Below the pieces are notes generated by a model, which had not been told where the DNA came from, ran no database searches, and saw nothing but the letters and a program-made list of their open reading frames with translations. A stretch of 64,000 nt of DNA. Source: Epibacterium ulvae (GTDB lineage Bacteria > Pseudomonadota > Alphaproteobacteria > Rhodobacterales > Rhodobacteraceae). Both the position numbers and the translations under genes were made by a program. Shown here one piece after another: positions 17,429 through 25,234 of this stretch; within the stretch, counting starts at the first letter, position 1; each line of letters opens with the position of its first letter. The stretch lies in assembly GCF_900102795.1 (NCBI RefSeq), contig NZ_FMWG01000012.1, positions 51,709-115,708 on the forward strand, written 5' to 3'.

Positions 17429-18346
17429 TTATTGCATCTGTTGAGGTTGCGGCAGCGTTGGTTCAACATCGGGATTGCCTGAGCTGGCCAGCACGAACAT
17501 CATGTCGTCAATGCTAAGGTAAGACTCAAATTTAACGCCGATATAATCCGCGTTGCACCAGATCACTTTAGCATCCAGCGTATAGTTGCTCACCAGTATT
17601 TGCAGCATCTGATCGGGTTCAAAGGCGTGATCCATTCGGATTTTGCCGCCAAGCTGGCTAAGATCTACAAAATTGGCGCGTTCTGCGCGGGCGCTGACCT
17701 CTGGGGCCGCGTGTGGCATGACCCAACAGGGGGCCGCACAGGGGAACCGTTTTGCCAGACGTTTGCGATGTGAACTAAACCGTTCCATCAAAACAATGCC
17801 CAAGGCAAACAGCGCGATTGCAGCAAAAGACATAGCTGTCGCTTCGGTTGCCGTGACACGGCGCACAAATTCGGTGATCCCATTCCCTTTGCCACCGCCG
17901 CTGGGGGCATCGCCGCTGATTGCGCCCAAAGCCTCTTCGCGACAGCCTAGTGATTCAATATCGCGCCTGATGCGATCCACAAAGGCTTGAGCGGACAGTT
18001 GGTTTGCCAAATTATTGGTTTTTTGCAGGGTGGAGAGATCGTAGCGTTGTACCAGACGTTCTTGCAAATCGACGAAATTGGAGAGGGGGTCTATCATCTT
18101 GATAAGACCCGCATTGGTGAGCTGCTCATGGATCATCGGTTTGGGCAATTTATCCAGCGCAGAGCGCAGTTGATTGCGCGCTTGCGGATATGCGCCGCTG
18201 TTTGCGTGTTTCAGAAAGTGATCGGCAGAAATATGCAGACTGGTCAGATCCTGAAACAGGGCGCAGCTGACTTCGCCCACCGCTAAGGCCGGTTGGGCCA
18301 AAGTGCTGAACAGTGCAAATGTCACAATCCGCAGTGTAATGCGCAT
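17429..18346 (-). CDS. Membrane-anchored protein with cytoplasmic PilZ domain
   Basis: The 305-residue protein has a cleavable-looking signal peptide (1-22, PALA before VGEV), a helical extracytoplasmic domain (about 23-170, with Cys28 and Cys135), a single transmembrane helix (about 172-189) and a cytoplasmic C-terminal part. The latter holds both c-di-GMP binding motifs of PilZ: RxxxR as RLAKR at 196-200 and D-x-S-x-x-G as DLSQLG at 228-233, followed by IWCNADYIGVKF. It could couple c-di-GMP to an envelope process or pass a periplasmic signal inward. It is embedded, in reverse, between acpP and fabF. Function of the periplasmic domain is unknown; I recognise no family for it. Confidence 0.75.
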   Translation of the reverse strand: MRITLRIVTFALFSTLAQPALAVGEVSCALFQDLTSLHISADHFLKHANSGAYPQARNQLRSALDKLPKPMIHEQLTNAGLIKMIDPLSNFVDLQERLVQRYDLSTLQKTNNLANQLSAQAFVDRIRRDIESLGCREEALGAISGDAPSGGGKGNGITEFVRRVTATEATAMSFAAIALFALGIVLMERFSSHRKRLAKRFPCAAPCWVMPHAAPEVSARAERANFVDLSQLGGKIRMDHAFEPDQMLQILVSNYTLDAKVIWCNADYIGVKFESYLSIDDMMFVLASSGNPDVEPTLPQPQQMQ

Positions 18347-18738
18347 CTAGCGTTTCCCGTGCCAAACCGTTGTTTTTGCATCCGTGAGGTGAAAACCGAT
18401 GCGTATTTGATCTAGTTTATTGTTCTGGCTTACTAATTTGACGTTAACAAAAGATCATCTTTGGGCCAGAAGGCGTGGATTTTATCCGGGGTAGGGAGGC
18501 AGGCTGGCATATGGGGACAGCCAACCTGCCATAGACCTTCGGGAACCGGTAAAGGTCTAAGTTATGAAACTGAAACTACTTTTGATTGAAAATTATTTCT
18601 ATCTTATTATCCAAACGGTAAATCCTCATAAAACCAAAAAGCTTATTTCGTGCAGGGGAATGATAAGCTGTACTTGAACCTTTAGGCCATTCCACGTTAT
18701 CTGGAGCGCGGAATTGCCGAGGTGAAGGAGAGCAAGGT
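18347..18738. other. Structured region between the divergent PilZ and fabF genes
   Basis: These 392 bases contain two adjacent hairpins: 18498-18508 with 18520-18530 (11 bp, one mismatch) and 18532-18539 with 18552-18559 (8 bp plus an inner 3-bp helix). A candidate fabF promoter follows at 18582-18610. The hairpins lie upstream of that promoter, so they could be operator-like dyads, a small RNA or part of an upstream leader. No gene is supported. Confidence 0.5.
18582..18610 (+). promoter_or_regulatory. Candidate sigma-70 promoter of fabF-mltG
   Basis: TTGATT (18582-18587), an ideal 17-base spacer and TATTAT (18605-18610) in an AT-rich patch, 128 bases upstream of fabF. Confidence 0.55.
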
Positions 18739-20004
18739 ATGCGTCGAGTAGTTGTGACCGGATTGGGTTTGGTAACCCCATTGGCAAGCGGTGTAGAAGA
18801 GACATGGTCACGCCTTCTGGATGGTCAGTCCGGCGCGGGCCCGATTACCCTGTTTGATGCCGAGGCCAGCGGCGTGACCACGACCTACGCGTGTGAAGTT
18901 CCCCGTGGTGATGGCTCTGAAGGCACCTTTAATGCTGATGATTGGGTGATCAAAAAAGATCAGAAGAAGATCGATGATTTCATCCTTTACGGTATCGCAG
19001 CGGCAGAAATGGCCATTAAAGATGCAGGTTGGCAGCCCGAAGATCAGGACAGCCTTGAACGTACCGGCGTTATGATCGGCTCTGGCATCGGTGGGCTCAG
19101 CTCGATTGCAGATACGGCTGTGATGATCAAAGAACGCGGTCCACGTCGGGTGTCTCCTTTCTTTATTCCCGGCGCGCTGATCAATCTGATTTCTGGTCAG
19201 GTGTCGATCCGTCATGGTTTTAAAGGTCCAAACCACTCGGTTGTGACAGCCTGTTCGACCGGTGCCCATGCCATCGGCGATGCAGCGCGTCTGATCAAAT
19301 CTGGTGATGCGGATGTTATGGTTGCAGGTGGGGCCGAGGCCGCAATTTGCGAAATCGGTATTGCAGGCTTTAACGCGTGCAAAGCGCTCAGCACCAAATA
19401 TGCAGACGACCCTACGAAAGCCTCACGCCCTTATGACGCAGACCGCGATGGGTTTGTTATGGGCGAAGGCGCAGGCATCGTGATCCTTGAAGATTATGAG
19501 CACGCTGTTGCGCGGGGCGCAAAAATCTATGCTGAAGTTCTTGGTTATGGTCTGTCCGGCGATGCCTATCACATCACCGCCCCGTCCGAGACTGGCGAAG
19601 GCGGAGAACGTTCGATGCGGGCTGCGTTGAAAAACGCGGGCCTTAAACCAAGTGATGTTGACTATATCAACGCACATGGCACCTCGACCATGGCCGACAC
19701 CATCGAACTGGGCGCGGTTGAACGCATGCTGGAGGATCACGCAGCCAACGTCACGATGTCTTCGACGAAATCTGCAACTGGCCACCTGTTGGGCGCTGCG
19801 GGCGCGATCGAAGCAATCTTTTCGATCCTGGCCATCCGTGATCAGGTGGCGCCGCCTACGATCAATCTGGACAATCAGGCGGTGGAAACGCCGATTGATC
19901 TGGCGCCAAATGCAAAACGCGAACGCAAGATCGATGTGGCGCTGTCCAACTCCTTTGGGTTTGGCGGCACCAATGCCTCTGTGGTCTTCGGGAAGACCAA
20001 GTAA
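18739..20004 (+). CDS. fabF: 3-oxoacyl-ACP synthase II
   Basis: This 421-residue condensing enzyme has the catalytic triad Cys172 (TACSTGAHA), His313 (NAHGTSTMAD) and His349 (SATGHLLGAAG). It extends acyl-ACP by decarboxylative condensation with malonyl-ACP and, as FabF, helps tune unsaturated chain length with temperature. A GGTGAAGGAGAGCAAGGT ribosome binding region precedes the ATG. The stop codon abuts the mltG start with no gap, so the two are translationally coupled. Relative to acpP it is displaced by the reverse-strand PilZ gene. Confidence 0.97.
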   Translation: MRRVVVTGLGLVTPLASGVEETWSRLLDGQSGAGPITLFDAEASGVTTTYACEVPRGDGSEGTFNADDWVIKKDQKKIDDFILYGIAAAEMAIKDAGWQPEDQDSLERTGVMIGSGIGGLSSIADTAVMIKERGPRRVSPFFIPGALINLISGQVSIRHGFKGPNHSVVTACSTGAHAIGDAARLIKSGDADVMVAGGAEAAICEIGIAGFNACKALSTKYADDPTKASRPYDADRDGFVMGEGAGIVILEDYEHAVARGAKIYAEVLGYGLSGDAYHITAPSETGEGGERSMRAALKNAGLKPSDVDYINAHGTSTMADTIELGAVERMLEDHAANVTMSSTKSATGHLLGAAGAIEAIFSILAIRDQVAPPTINLDNQAVETPIDLAPNAKRERKIDVALSNSFGFGGTNASVVFGKTK

Positions 20005-21159
20005 ATGTGGCGCAGCCTGGCCTCTAATGTGATGTCCCTTATGGTGGTGGCGCTGTTTCTGTTTGGCGGCGTCCTCCTTTGGGGGCAGACACAATATACC
20101 TCAGACGGCCCGCTTGAGGCCGCGATCTGTCTGCGTGTTGAGCGTGGCTCTAATATGACCCGTGTCAGCGAAGATCTGGCGGAACAGGGGGCGGTGAGCT
20201 CTCCTGCCATTTTTCGACTGGGGGCCAAATACGGTGAAAAGGTCAACCTGCTGAAAGCGGGCAGCTATCTGGTGACATCTGGCGCGTCGATGGCAGAAAT
20301 CACCGATCAGATCACCCGCGGCGGAGCCTCAACCTGCGGCACGGAAATTGTCTACCGCGTCGGCGTCACCCGTGTGCTGGCAGAGGTGCGCGAATTGGAC
20401 CCTGCGACCAGTCGTTTTGTCGAACGGGCTGAATTCCAGCCGGGCGTCGAAGAGGTTCCGGCCGAATACAGCCGTGTGCGCGATCAGGCGGACACCCGAT
20501 TTCGGATTGCATTGGCCGAAGGTGTGACCAGCTGGCAGGTTGTGGAAGCCCTGAAATCGATGGATGTTCTGGTTGGGGATCCGGGCCCACGCCCAGATGA
20601 AGGCGCGCTTGCACCTGACAGCTATGAGGTGCGTCCCGGAACCGCGCGCGCTGATATTCTGGCAGATATGACAGCCCGGCAAAACGATCGCATTCAGGCC
20701 GTCTGGGCGCAGCGTTCTGACCGCGCAGCTGTAACCACGCCTGAAGACATGCTGATCCTCGCCTCGATCATTGAGAAAGAAACCGGTGTTGCCCGTGAAC
20801 GGCGGCAAGTGGCTTCGGTCTTTACCAATCGCATCAATCGCGGCATGCGCCTGCAAACAGACCCCACCGTTATCTACGGTGTCACACAGGGCGAAGGCGT
20901 GCTGGGCCGTGGTCTGCGTCAAAGCGAGCTGCGCCGGGCGACCCCGTGGAACACCTATGTGATCGATGGTCTGCCCCCCACACCCATTGCCAATCCGGGG
21001 CTGGCAAGCCTAGAGGCGGCAGTGGATCCGGATGAAACAGATTTCATCTTCTTTGTGGCGGATGGCACCGGTGGCCATGCCTTTGCTGAAACGCTTGCTG
21101 AACACAATGAAAACGTGGCTCGCTGGCGACAGATCGAACGCGACCGCAACAATAATTAA
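20005..21159 (+). CDS. mltG: Endolytic murein transglycosylase
   Basis: This 384-residue protein has an N-terminal membrane anchor (about 10-27), a LysM-like region and the YceG/MltG catalytic domain with Glu257 in ASIIEKETGVARERRQV followed by NRINRGMRLQTDPTVIYG, then NPGLASLEAAVDP. It cleaves nascent glycan strands and so sets their length. It is about 40 residues longer than the Escherichia coli enzyme because of an insert around residues 110-165. It starts directly at the fabF stop and is followed by a strong terminator, after which the GTA cluster begins. Confidence 0.95.
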   Translation: MWRSLASNVMSLMVVALFLFGGVLLWGQTQYTSDGPLEAAICLRVERGSNMTRVSEDLAEQGAVSSPAIFRLGAKYGEKVNLLKAGSYLVTSGASMAEITDQITRGGASTCGTEIVYRVGVTRVLAEVRELDPATSRFVERAEFQPGVEEVPAEYSRVRDQADTRFRIALAEGVTSWQVVEALKSMDVLVGDPGPRPDEGALAPDSYEVRPGTARADILADMTARQNDRIQAVWAQRSDRAAVTTPEDMLILASIIEKETGVARERRQVASVFTNRINRGMRLQTDPTVIYGVTQGEGVLGRGLRQSELRRATPWNTYVIDGLPPTPIANPGLASLEAAVDPDETDFIFFVADGTGGHAFAETLAEHNENVARWRQIERDRNNN

Positions 21160-21167
21160 TCTTAGAT

Positions 21168-21215
21168 CCACCCGCTGCCAGTCAAAGCATAATGGCAGCG
21201 GGTGGTTTTCTTTTA
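21168..21215 (+). terminator. Intrinsic terminator of fabF-mltG
   Basis: A perfect 13-bp stem (21168-21180 with 21193-21205) followed by TTTTCTTTTA. It isolates the GTA cluster from upstream transcription. Confidence 0.92.
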
Positions 21216-21274
21216 GGCCGTGCGCTGTGTTCACGATTAGGGAATAGGACCGCACGCTCAGGATCGCGGGCGCG

Positions 21275-21302
21275 TTGAAATCTTTCATCAATGTGCTAAC
21301 GT
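21275..21302 (+). promoter_or_regulatory. Candidate promoter of the GTA cluster
   Basis: TTGAAA (21275-21280), a 16-base spacer and TAACGT (21297-21302), between the mltG terminator and the first GTA gene. The match is modest; in relatives the GTA promoter needs a dedicated activator (GafA) and may not look like a strong sigma-70 site. Confidence 0.35.
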
Positions 21303-21384
21303 CGCAGGGCAGGGGCGTTTGGCGTTCAAACGTTGGGGCGGATCATGTGCTGTCTACAGGCAGCAGCAACTGAGCCTTCATTTC

Positions 21385-21780
21385 ATGACATTATCAGACA
21401 GACACGTTTACGTGTCGCACGCGGTCAGTGAAACGACCCATGCAGAGGTGCTTTTGGAGCAATCCAAGGATCTTTTGCGATCTTTGATGAATTCAATCCA
21501 AAGTCTGCGCCAAGAGGTCGAGTGCTGGCACGACATGCTAAAGACCAGTCTGGATCTTGATCCAGAGCTGATGGAGCAGAAACCCTATGTAAGCAAACTC
21601 GAATCCCTCATCCGTGAGTGCCATAAAGTGGAGAGAACCCTTGTCGAACAGTTACGCACAGCAGCTGGCGCAGAAGACGCAGGATTTGATGCCGAGGCCG
21701 CAAGGGTACAGCTCATGGGGCGCTTGGCTCGCCTGCAGGAGCACGAAGACCAAACAAAGCTTCCTGACGACGCTGGATGA
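21385..21780 (+). CDS. GTA gene g1: small terminase subunit
   Basis: The 131-residue product is largely helical (LLEQSKDLLRSLMNSIQSLRQEVE, then YVSKLESLIRECHKVERTLVEQL), matching the coiled-coil core of the GTA small terminase, which works with the large subunit to start headful packaging. The GTA version is known to lack sequence-specific DNA binding, which suits random host-DNA packaging. Start choice is uncertain: 21385 (MTLSDRHVYV) is favoured; the frame is open back to 21319. It overlaps the large terminase gene by about 92 bases. Identification rests mainly on position and helical character. Confidence 0.75.
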   Translation: MTLSDRHVYVSHAVSETTHAEVLLEQSKDLLRSLMNSIQSLRQEVECWHDMLKTSLDLDPELMEQKPYVSKLESLIRECHKVERTLVEQLRTAAGAEDAGFDAEAARVQLMGRLARLQEHEDQTKLPDDAG

Positions 21781-23050
21781 CGATCAGCTGCAGGCTTTGC
21801 CCTATTGTTTTGATATCTGGGCGCTCTCTCATCAGATCCAACCAGCGGGAGAGTGGCGGGCTTGGGTAATCCTTGGCGGACGTGGGGCTGGGAAAACCCG
21901 TGCTGGCAGCGAATGGGTGCGCCAACAGGTTGAAGGGGCGCGCCCTTTTGCACCGGGACGCGCGCGCCGTGTTGCGTTGCTGGGCGAAACCTATGATCAG
22001 GTGCGCGACGTGATGATCGAAGGAGACAGTGGTCTTTTGTCCTGTGCGCCCCCAGATCGACGCCCCATCTGGAAAGCCAGCGCGCGCAAACTGATCTGGC
22101 CCAATGGGGCTGAGGCACAGGCCTTTTCCGCGCAAGACCCCGAAGCCCTGCGCGGACCACAGTTTGATGCGGCTTGGGCGGACGAGTTGGCGAAATGGAA
22201 AAAAGGGCAAGAGGCCTGGGATATGCTGCAATTTGCCCTGCGCCTTGGGGACACTCCACGGGTCTGTGTCACTACAACACCGCGGGTGTCTCCTTTGCTT
22301 AAGGATCTGTTGGCCAGCCCAACCACCGTACAAACCCATGCGCCCACAATGGCCAATCGCGCCAATCTCGCCCCCTCCTTTCTGGCTGAGGTCAAGGCGC
22401 GCTATGGCGGCACCCGATTGGGCCAGCAGGAACTCATGGGCCAAATGCTGAGCGAGGTTGACGGTGCTATGTGGTCCACTGCGCAATTGTCTGATCTCTA
22501 TTGCGCAGATCCGCCGCAACTGGATCGTGTCGTCGTTGCGGTTGATCCTGCGGTGACTGCAAAAGGCACCTCAGATGCCTGCGGGATCTTGGTCGTTGGG
22601 GCCAAGATGTGTGGCCCTGCAGAAGACTGGCGCGCCTATGTGCTGGCGGATTATACGACACAGGCAGCTGGCCCGCTGGAATGGGCAACCGCTGCGGTGG
22701 CTGCCCGTGCGCACCACAATGCGGATCGTCTGGTGGCCGAGGTCAACCAGGGTGGTGCATTGATTGAAACGTTGCTGCGACAGGTGGACCCACACGTACC
22801 GTTTCGCGCGCGCTATGCCGCCAAAGGCAAATCCGCCCGCGCAGAACCGGTGGCAGCCCTTTATGAACAGGGCAAAGTGCGTCATGTGCCGGGCCTGACG
22901 GCACTGGAAGAACAGATGTGCCAGATGACACCGCAGGGCTATCAGGGGACAGGCTCTCCCGACCGGCTGGATGCGTTGGTCTGGGCCCTGACCGAGCTGA
23001 TGATCGATCCCTCCAAACCTGCAAAAATTCCGCGCGCGCGACAGCTCTAG
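21689..23050 (+). CDS. GTA gene g2: large terminase subunit
   Basis: The 453-residue packaging motor has Walker A GGRGAGKT at 63-70, an arginine-rich adenine-binding region before it, the acidic Walker B in AAWADELAKW, the TTTPR coupling motif and a C-terminal RNase H-like nuclease beginning VVVAVDPAVTAKGTSDACGI with the late DRLDALVWALTEL motif. It drives DNA into proheads using ATP and cuts it. The start at 21689 (MPRPQGYSSW) has AGGA upstream; a GTG at 21614 is in frame. It overlaps g1 and is followed by a terminator-like hairpin at 23073 instead of the usual coupling. Confidence 0.93.
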   Translation: MPRPQGYSSWGAWLACRSTKTKQSFLTTLDDDQLQALPYCFDIWALSHQIQPAGEWRAWVILGGRGAGKTRAGSEWVRQQVEGARPFAPGRARRVALLGETYDQVRDVMIEGDSGLLSCAPPDRRPIWKASARKLIWPNGAEAQAFSAQDPEALRGPQFDAAWADELAKWKKGQEAWDMLQFALRLGDTPRVCVTTTPRVSPLLKDLLASPTTVQTHAPTMANRANLAPSFLAEVKARYGGTRLGQQELMGQMLSEVDGAMWSTAQLSDLYCADPPQLDRVVVAVDPAVTAKGTSDACGILVVGAKMCGPAEDWRAYVLADYTTQAAGPLEWATAAVAARAHHNADRLVAEVNQGGALIETLLRQVDPHVPFRARYAAKGKSARAEPVAALYEQGKVRHVPGLTALEEQMCQMTPQGYQGTGSPDRLDALVWALTELMIDPSKPAKIPRARQL

Positions 23051-23072
23051 GCGTTTTTTCAAACTTACAATT

Positions 23073-23099
23073 GGCCCGCCTTAGCGCGGGCCTTTTCTA
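23073..23099 (+). terminator. Terminator-like hairpin inside the GTA cluster, between terL and portal
   Basis: A perfect 7-bp, fully G-C stem (23073-23079 with 23086-23092) with a CTTAGC loop and TTTTCTAT after it, 22 bases past the terL stop. It looks like a genuine rho-independent terminator in the middle of a co-oriented cluster. A second small hairpin, TGCGCC/GGCGCA, lies near 23125-23140. Confidence 0.75.
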
Positions 23100-23225
23100 T
23101 ATTTCAATGACTTAAGGCGAGTGTTGCGCCCTCGGCGCACCCTCTGGCATCAAAGTCTTCAACCCTGTCAGGCAATCTTTTCCCATGTTTCGGGCAATCG
23201 CCCCCCACTGGATGAGGAGCCGAAG

Positions 23226-24419
23226 ATGGTGTTTGACCGCTTTCGACGCAAAGACAACACACCGCCCGCACCGCGGCGCTCAGTCGAGCGCAAAGCGAGC
23301 GCGACAGCGCGGGTCGCACAGGCGGTGCAGGGCGGCCATGTGGCGTGGAGCCCGCGTGATGACGCCTCCTTGGTGCGCGCAGGCTTTGCGGCCAATCCGG
23401 TTGGATTTCGCGCGGTGAAACTGATCGCAGAATCCGCCGCTGCACTGTCACTTGTGTTGCAAACACAAAGCGAACGGTATGATAGCCACCCGATGCTCGC
23501 ATTGCTGGCGCGTCCCAACCCCGCACAGGGGCAGGCTGAATTGCTAGAGGCGCTTTATGGTCAGCTTTTGCTCAGCGGCAATGCTTATGTGGAAGGCGCA
23601 GGCTGGGGCGCTGACGGACCGGTTGAACTGCATGTTCTGCGCTCTGACCGGATGCGCGTCATTCCGGGATCAGATGGCTGGCCTGCGGGATATGAATACA
23701 GCGTAGGGGGGCGCAAACATCGGTTTGAAACCGCTGCTGAGGCAACCCCAATTTGCCACATTCGCAGCTTCCACCCCCAAGACGATCATTATGGATTGTC
23801 ACCCCTGCAAGCCGCAGCTATGGCGGTGGATGTGCACAATGCAGCGTCGCGCTGGTCAAAATCTTTGCTGGATAACGCCGCACGCCCCTCAGGGGCATTG
23901 GTTTGGAATGGCGAGGCAGACAGCCTCAGCGAAGATCAGTTTCAACGCCTAAGTGACGAAATTTCCACAAGCTTTCAAGGTGCGCGCAATGCTGGTCGCC
24001 CCATGGTGCTGGAAGGCGGACTGGATTGGAAGCCGATGGGATTTTCCCCGTCTGATATGGAATTTCAACAAACTAAAGAGTCCGCCGCCCGTGAAATCGC
24101 GCTGGCCTTTGGGGTGCCGCCAATGCTGTTGGGCATTAAGGGGGACGCCACTTATGCCAACTACCAAGAGGCCAACCGCGCCTTTTATCGGCTTACTGTT
24201 TTGCCACTGGCAGCCCGTGTTACGGCGGCGCTTTGTGATTGGTTGATACCCGGATCAGATCTGCGTCTTGCGCCAGATCTGGATCAGGTGCCGGCCCTCG
24301 CGGCTGAGCGCGAAGCCCAGTGGCGGCGCGTGAGCAGTGCGGATTTCCTGACAGATGCAGAAAAGCGCCGTCTGTTGGGCCTGCCGGTCCAAACGATGGA
24401 GGGAACACAGGATGGCTGA
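23226..24419 (+). CDS. GTA gene g3: HK97-family portal protein
   Basis: The 397-residue protein matches HK97-type phage portals: a basic N-terminus, FRAVKLIAESAAALSL, then LLLSGNAYVEG, LHVLRSDRMRVIP, DDHYGLSPLQAAAMAVD and KESAAREIALAFGVPPMLLGI. It forms the dodecameric ring through which DNA enters and leaves the capsid. The start at 23226 has GAGGAG 6-11 bases upstream. There is a 175-base gap after terL with a hairpin, and the stop overlaps the start of g3.5 by 8 bases. Confidence 0.95.
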   Translation: MVFDRFRRKDNTPPAPRRSVERKASATARVAQAVQGGHVAWSPRDDASLVRAGFAANPVGFRAVKLIAESAAALSLVLQTQSERYDSHPMLALLARPNPAQGQAELLEALYGQLLLSGNAYVEGAGWGADGPVELHVLRSDRMRVIPGSDGWPAGYEYSVGGRKHRFETAAEATPICHIRSFHPQDDHYGLSPLQAAAMAVDVHNAASRWSKSLLDNAARPSGALVWNGEADSLSEDQFQRLSDEISTSFQGARNAGRPMVLEGGLDWKPMGFSPSDMEFQQTKESAAREIALAFGVPPMLLGIKGDATYANYQEANRAFYRLTVLPLAARVTAALCDWLIPGSDLRLAPDLDQVPALAAEREAQWRRVSSADFLTDAEKRRLLGLPVQTMEGTQDG

Positions 24420-24630
24420 TGGCCCATACCCCTCGTTTGATTGTGCACCCGGCCTGCGGCTCAGTGCCCATGAACGTATTCACCAGATCGAACAAGAGGC
24501 GTTGAACCGCCGTCTGGACCGGATCGAAGAGATGATGGCGCGGCTCGAAAAACGCCTGTGGCTCACGGTTTATGGCGTCGCCGCTGTGATCCTTGCACAA
24601 GCATTTCAGTCCTTTCTGACCGCGCAGTAA
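24412..24630 (+). CDS. GTA gene g3.5: small head-formation protein
   Basis: This 72-residue protein begins MADGPYPSFDCAPGLRLSAHERIHQIEQE, has a short coiled coil (LNRRLDRIEEMMARLEKRL) and ends with one hydrophobic helix (WLTVYGVAAVILAQAFQSFL). It matches the conserved small protein (RCAP_rcc01685 family) found between portal and protease in Rhodobacter-type GTAs. Its start overlaps the portal stop and has GGAGGGAACACAGG before it. Its molecular role is not known; the single membrane helix is unusual for a particle component. Confidence 0.8.
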   Translation: MADGPYPSFDCAPGLRLSAHERIHQIEQEALNRRLDRIEEMMARLEKRLWLTVYGVAAVILAQAFQSFLTAQ

Positions 24631-24663
24631 CTATACTTAACAATGTGTTAAAAGGAGGAGTTG

Positions 24664-25218
24664 ATGTTTCATCAACCCGAATTGGAAACAAAATTTGCAC
24701 GCTCCGATACGCCGCTATCTCTAAGCGATGACACTAGAATTCAAGGCTATGCCAGCCGGTTTGGGGAGGTGGATCAAGGCGGTGATCTGGTAATGCCGGG
24801 TGCCTATCAATCCTCGCTGCAAAAGCTGTCAGAAGGTGGTCGCAAGGTCAAAATGCTCTGGCAGCATGACCCAGCGCAACCCATCGGCGTGTGGGATGAG
24901 GTGCGCGAAGATGAGACCGGGCTTTGGGTCTCAGGGCGTTTGCTGCGCGAAACCCAACGTGGTGCTGAGGCCATCGCCCTTATTCAGGCCGGCGCGCTGG
25001 ATGGATTGTCGATCGGGTATCGCACCCGCCGCAGTACCAAAACCAAAGAGGGCCAGCGCCAGTTGCTTCAGGTTGATCTGTGGGAGGTTTCCTTAGTGAC
25101 CTTCCCGATGTTGCCCAGTGCCCGCGTGACAGACGCACAGGTCAAATCCCGTGACGATAACAGTGATCAGCTGGCGCATGCCCTGCGCCAGGCCAGCCGC
25201 GCCCTTGCCGAAATGTAA
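24664..25218 (+). CDS. GTA gene g4: HK97-family prohead protease
   Basis: The 184-residue product has the prohead protease core: IQGYASRFGEVDQGGDLVMPGAY, MLWQHDPAQPIGVWDEV with the catalytic His, and LDGLSIGYR with the catalytic Ser. It trims the N-terminal scaffolding part of the capsid protein during maturation. AAAAGGAGGAGTTG precedes the ATG at 24664. It is 33 bases after g3.5 and 16 bases before the capsid gene. Confidence 0.93.
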   Translation: MFHQPELETKFARSDTPLSLSDDTRIQGYASRFGEVDQGGDLVMPGAYQSSLQKLSEGGRKVKMLWQHDPAQPIGVWDEVREDETGLWVSGRLLRETQRGAEAIALIQAGALDGLSIGYRTRRSTKTKEGQRQLLQVDLWEVSLVTFPMLPSARVTDAQVKSRDDNSDQLAHALRQASRALAEM

Positions 25219-25234
25219 CCCTTAGGAGAGCCCG

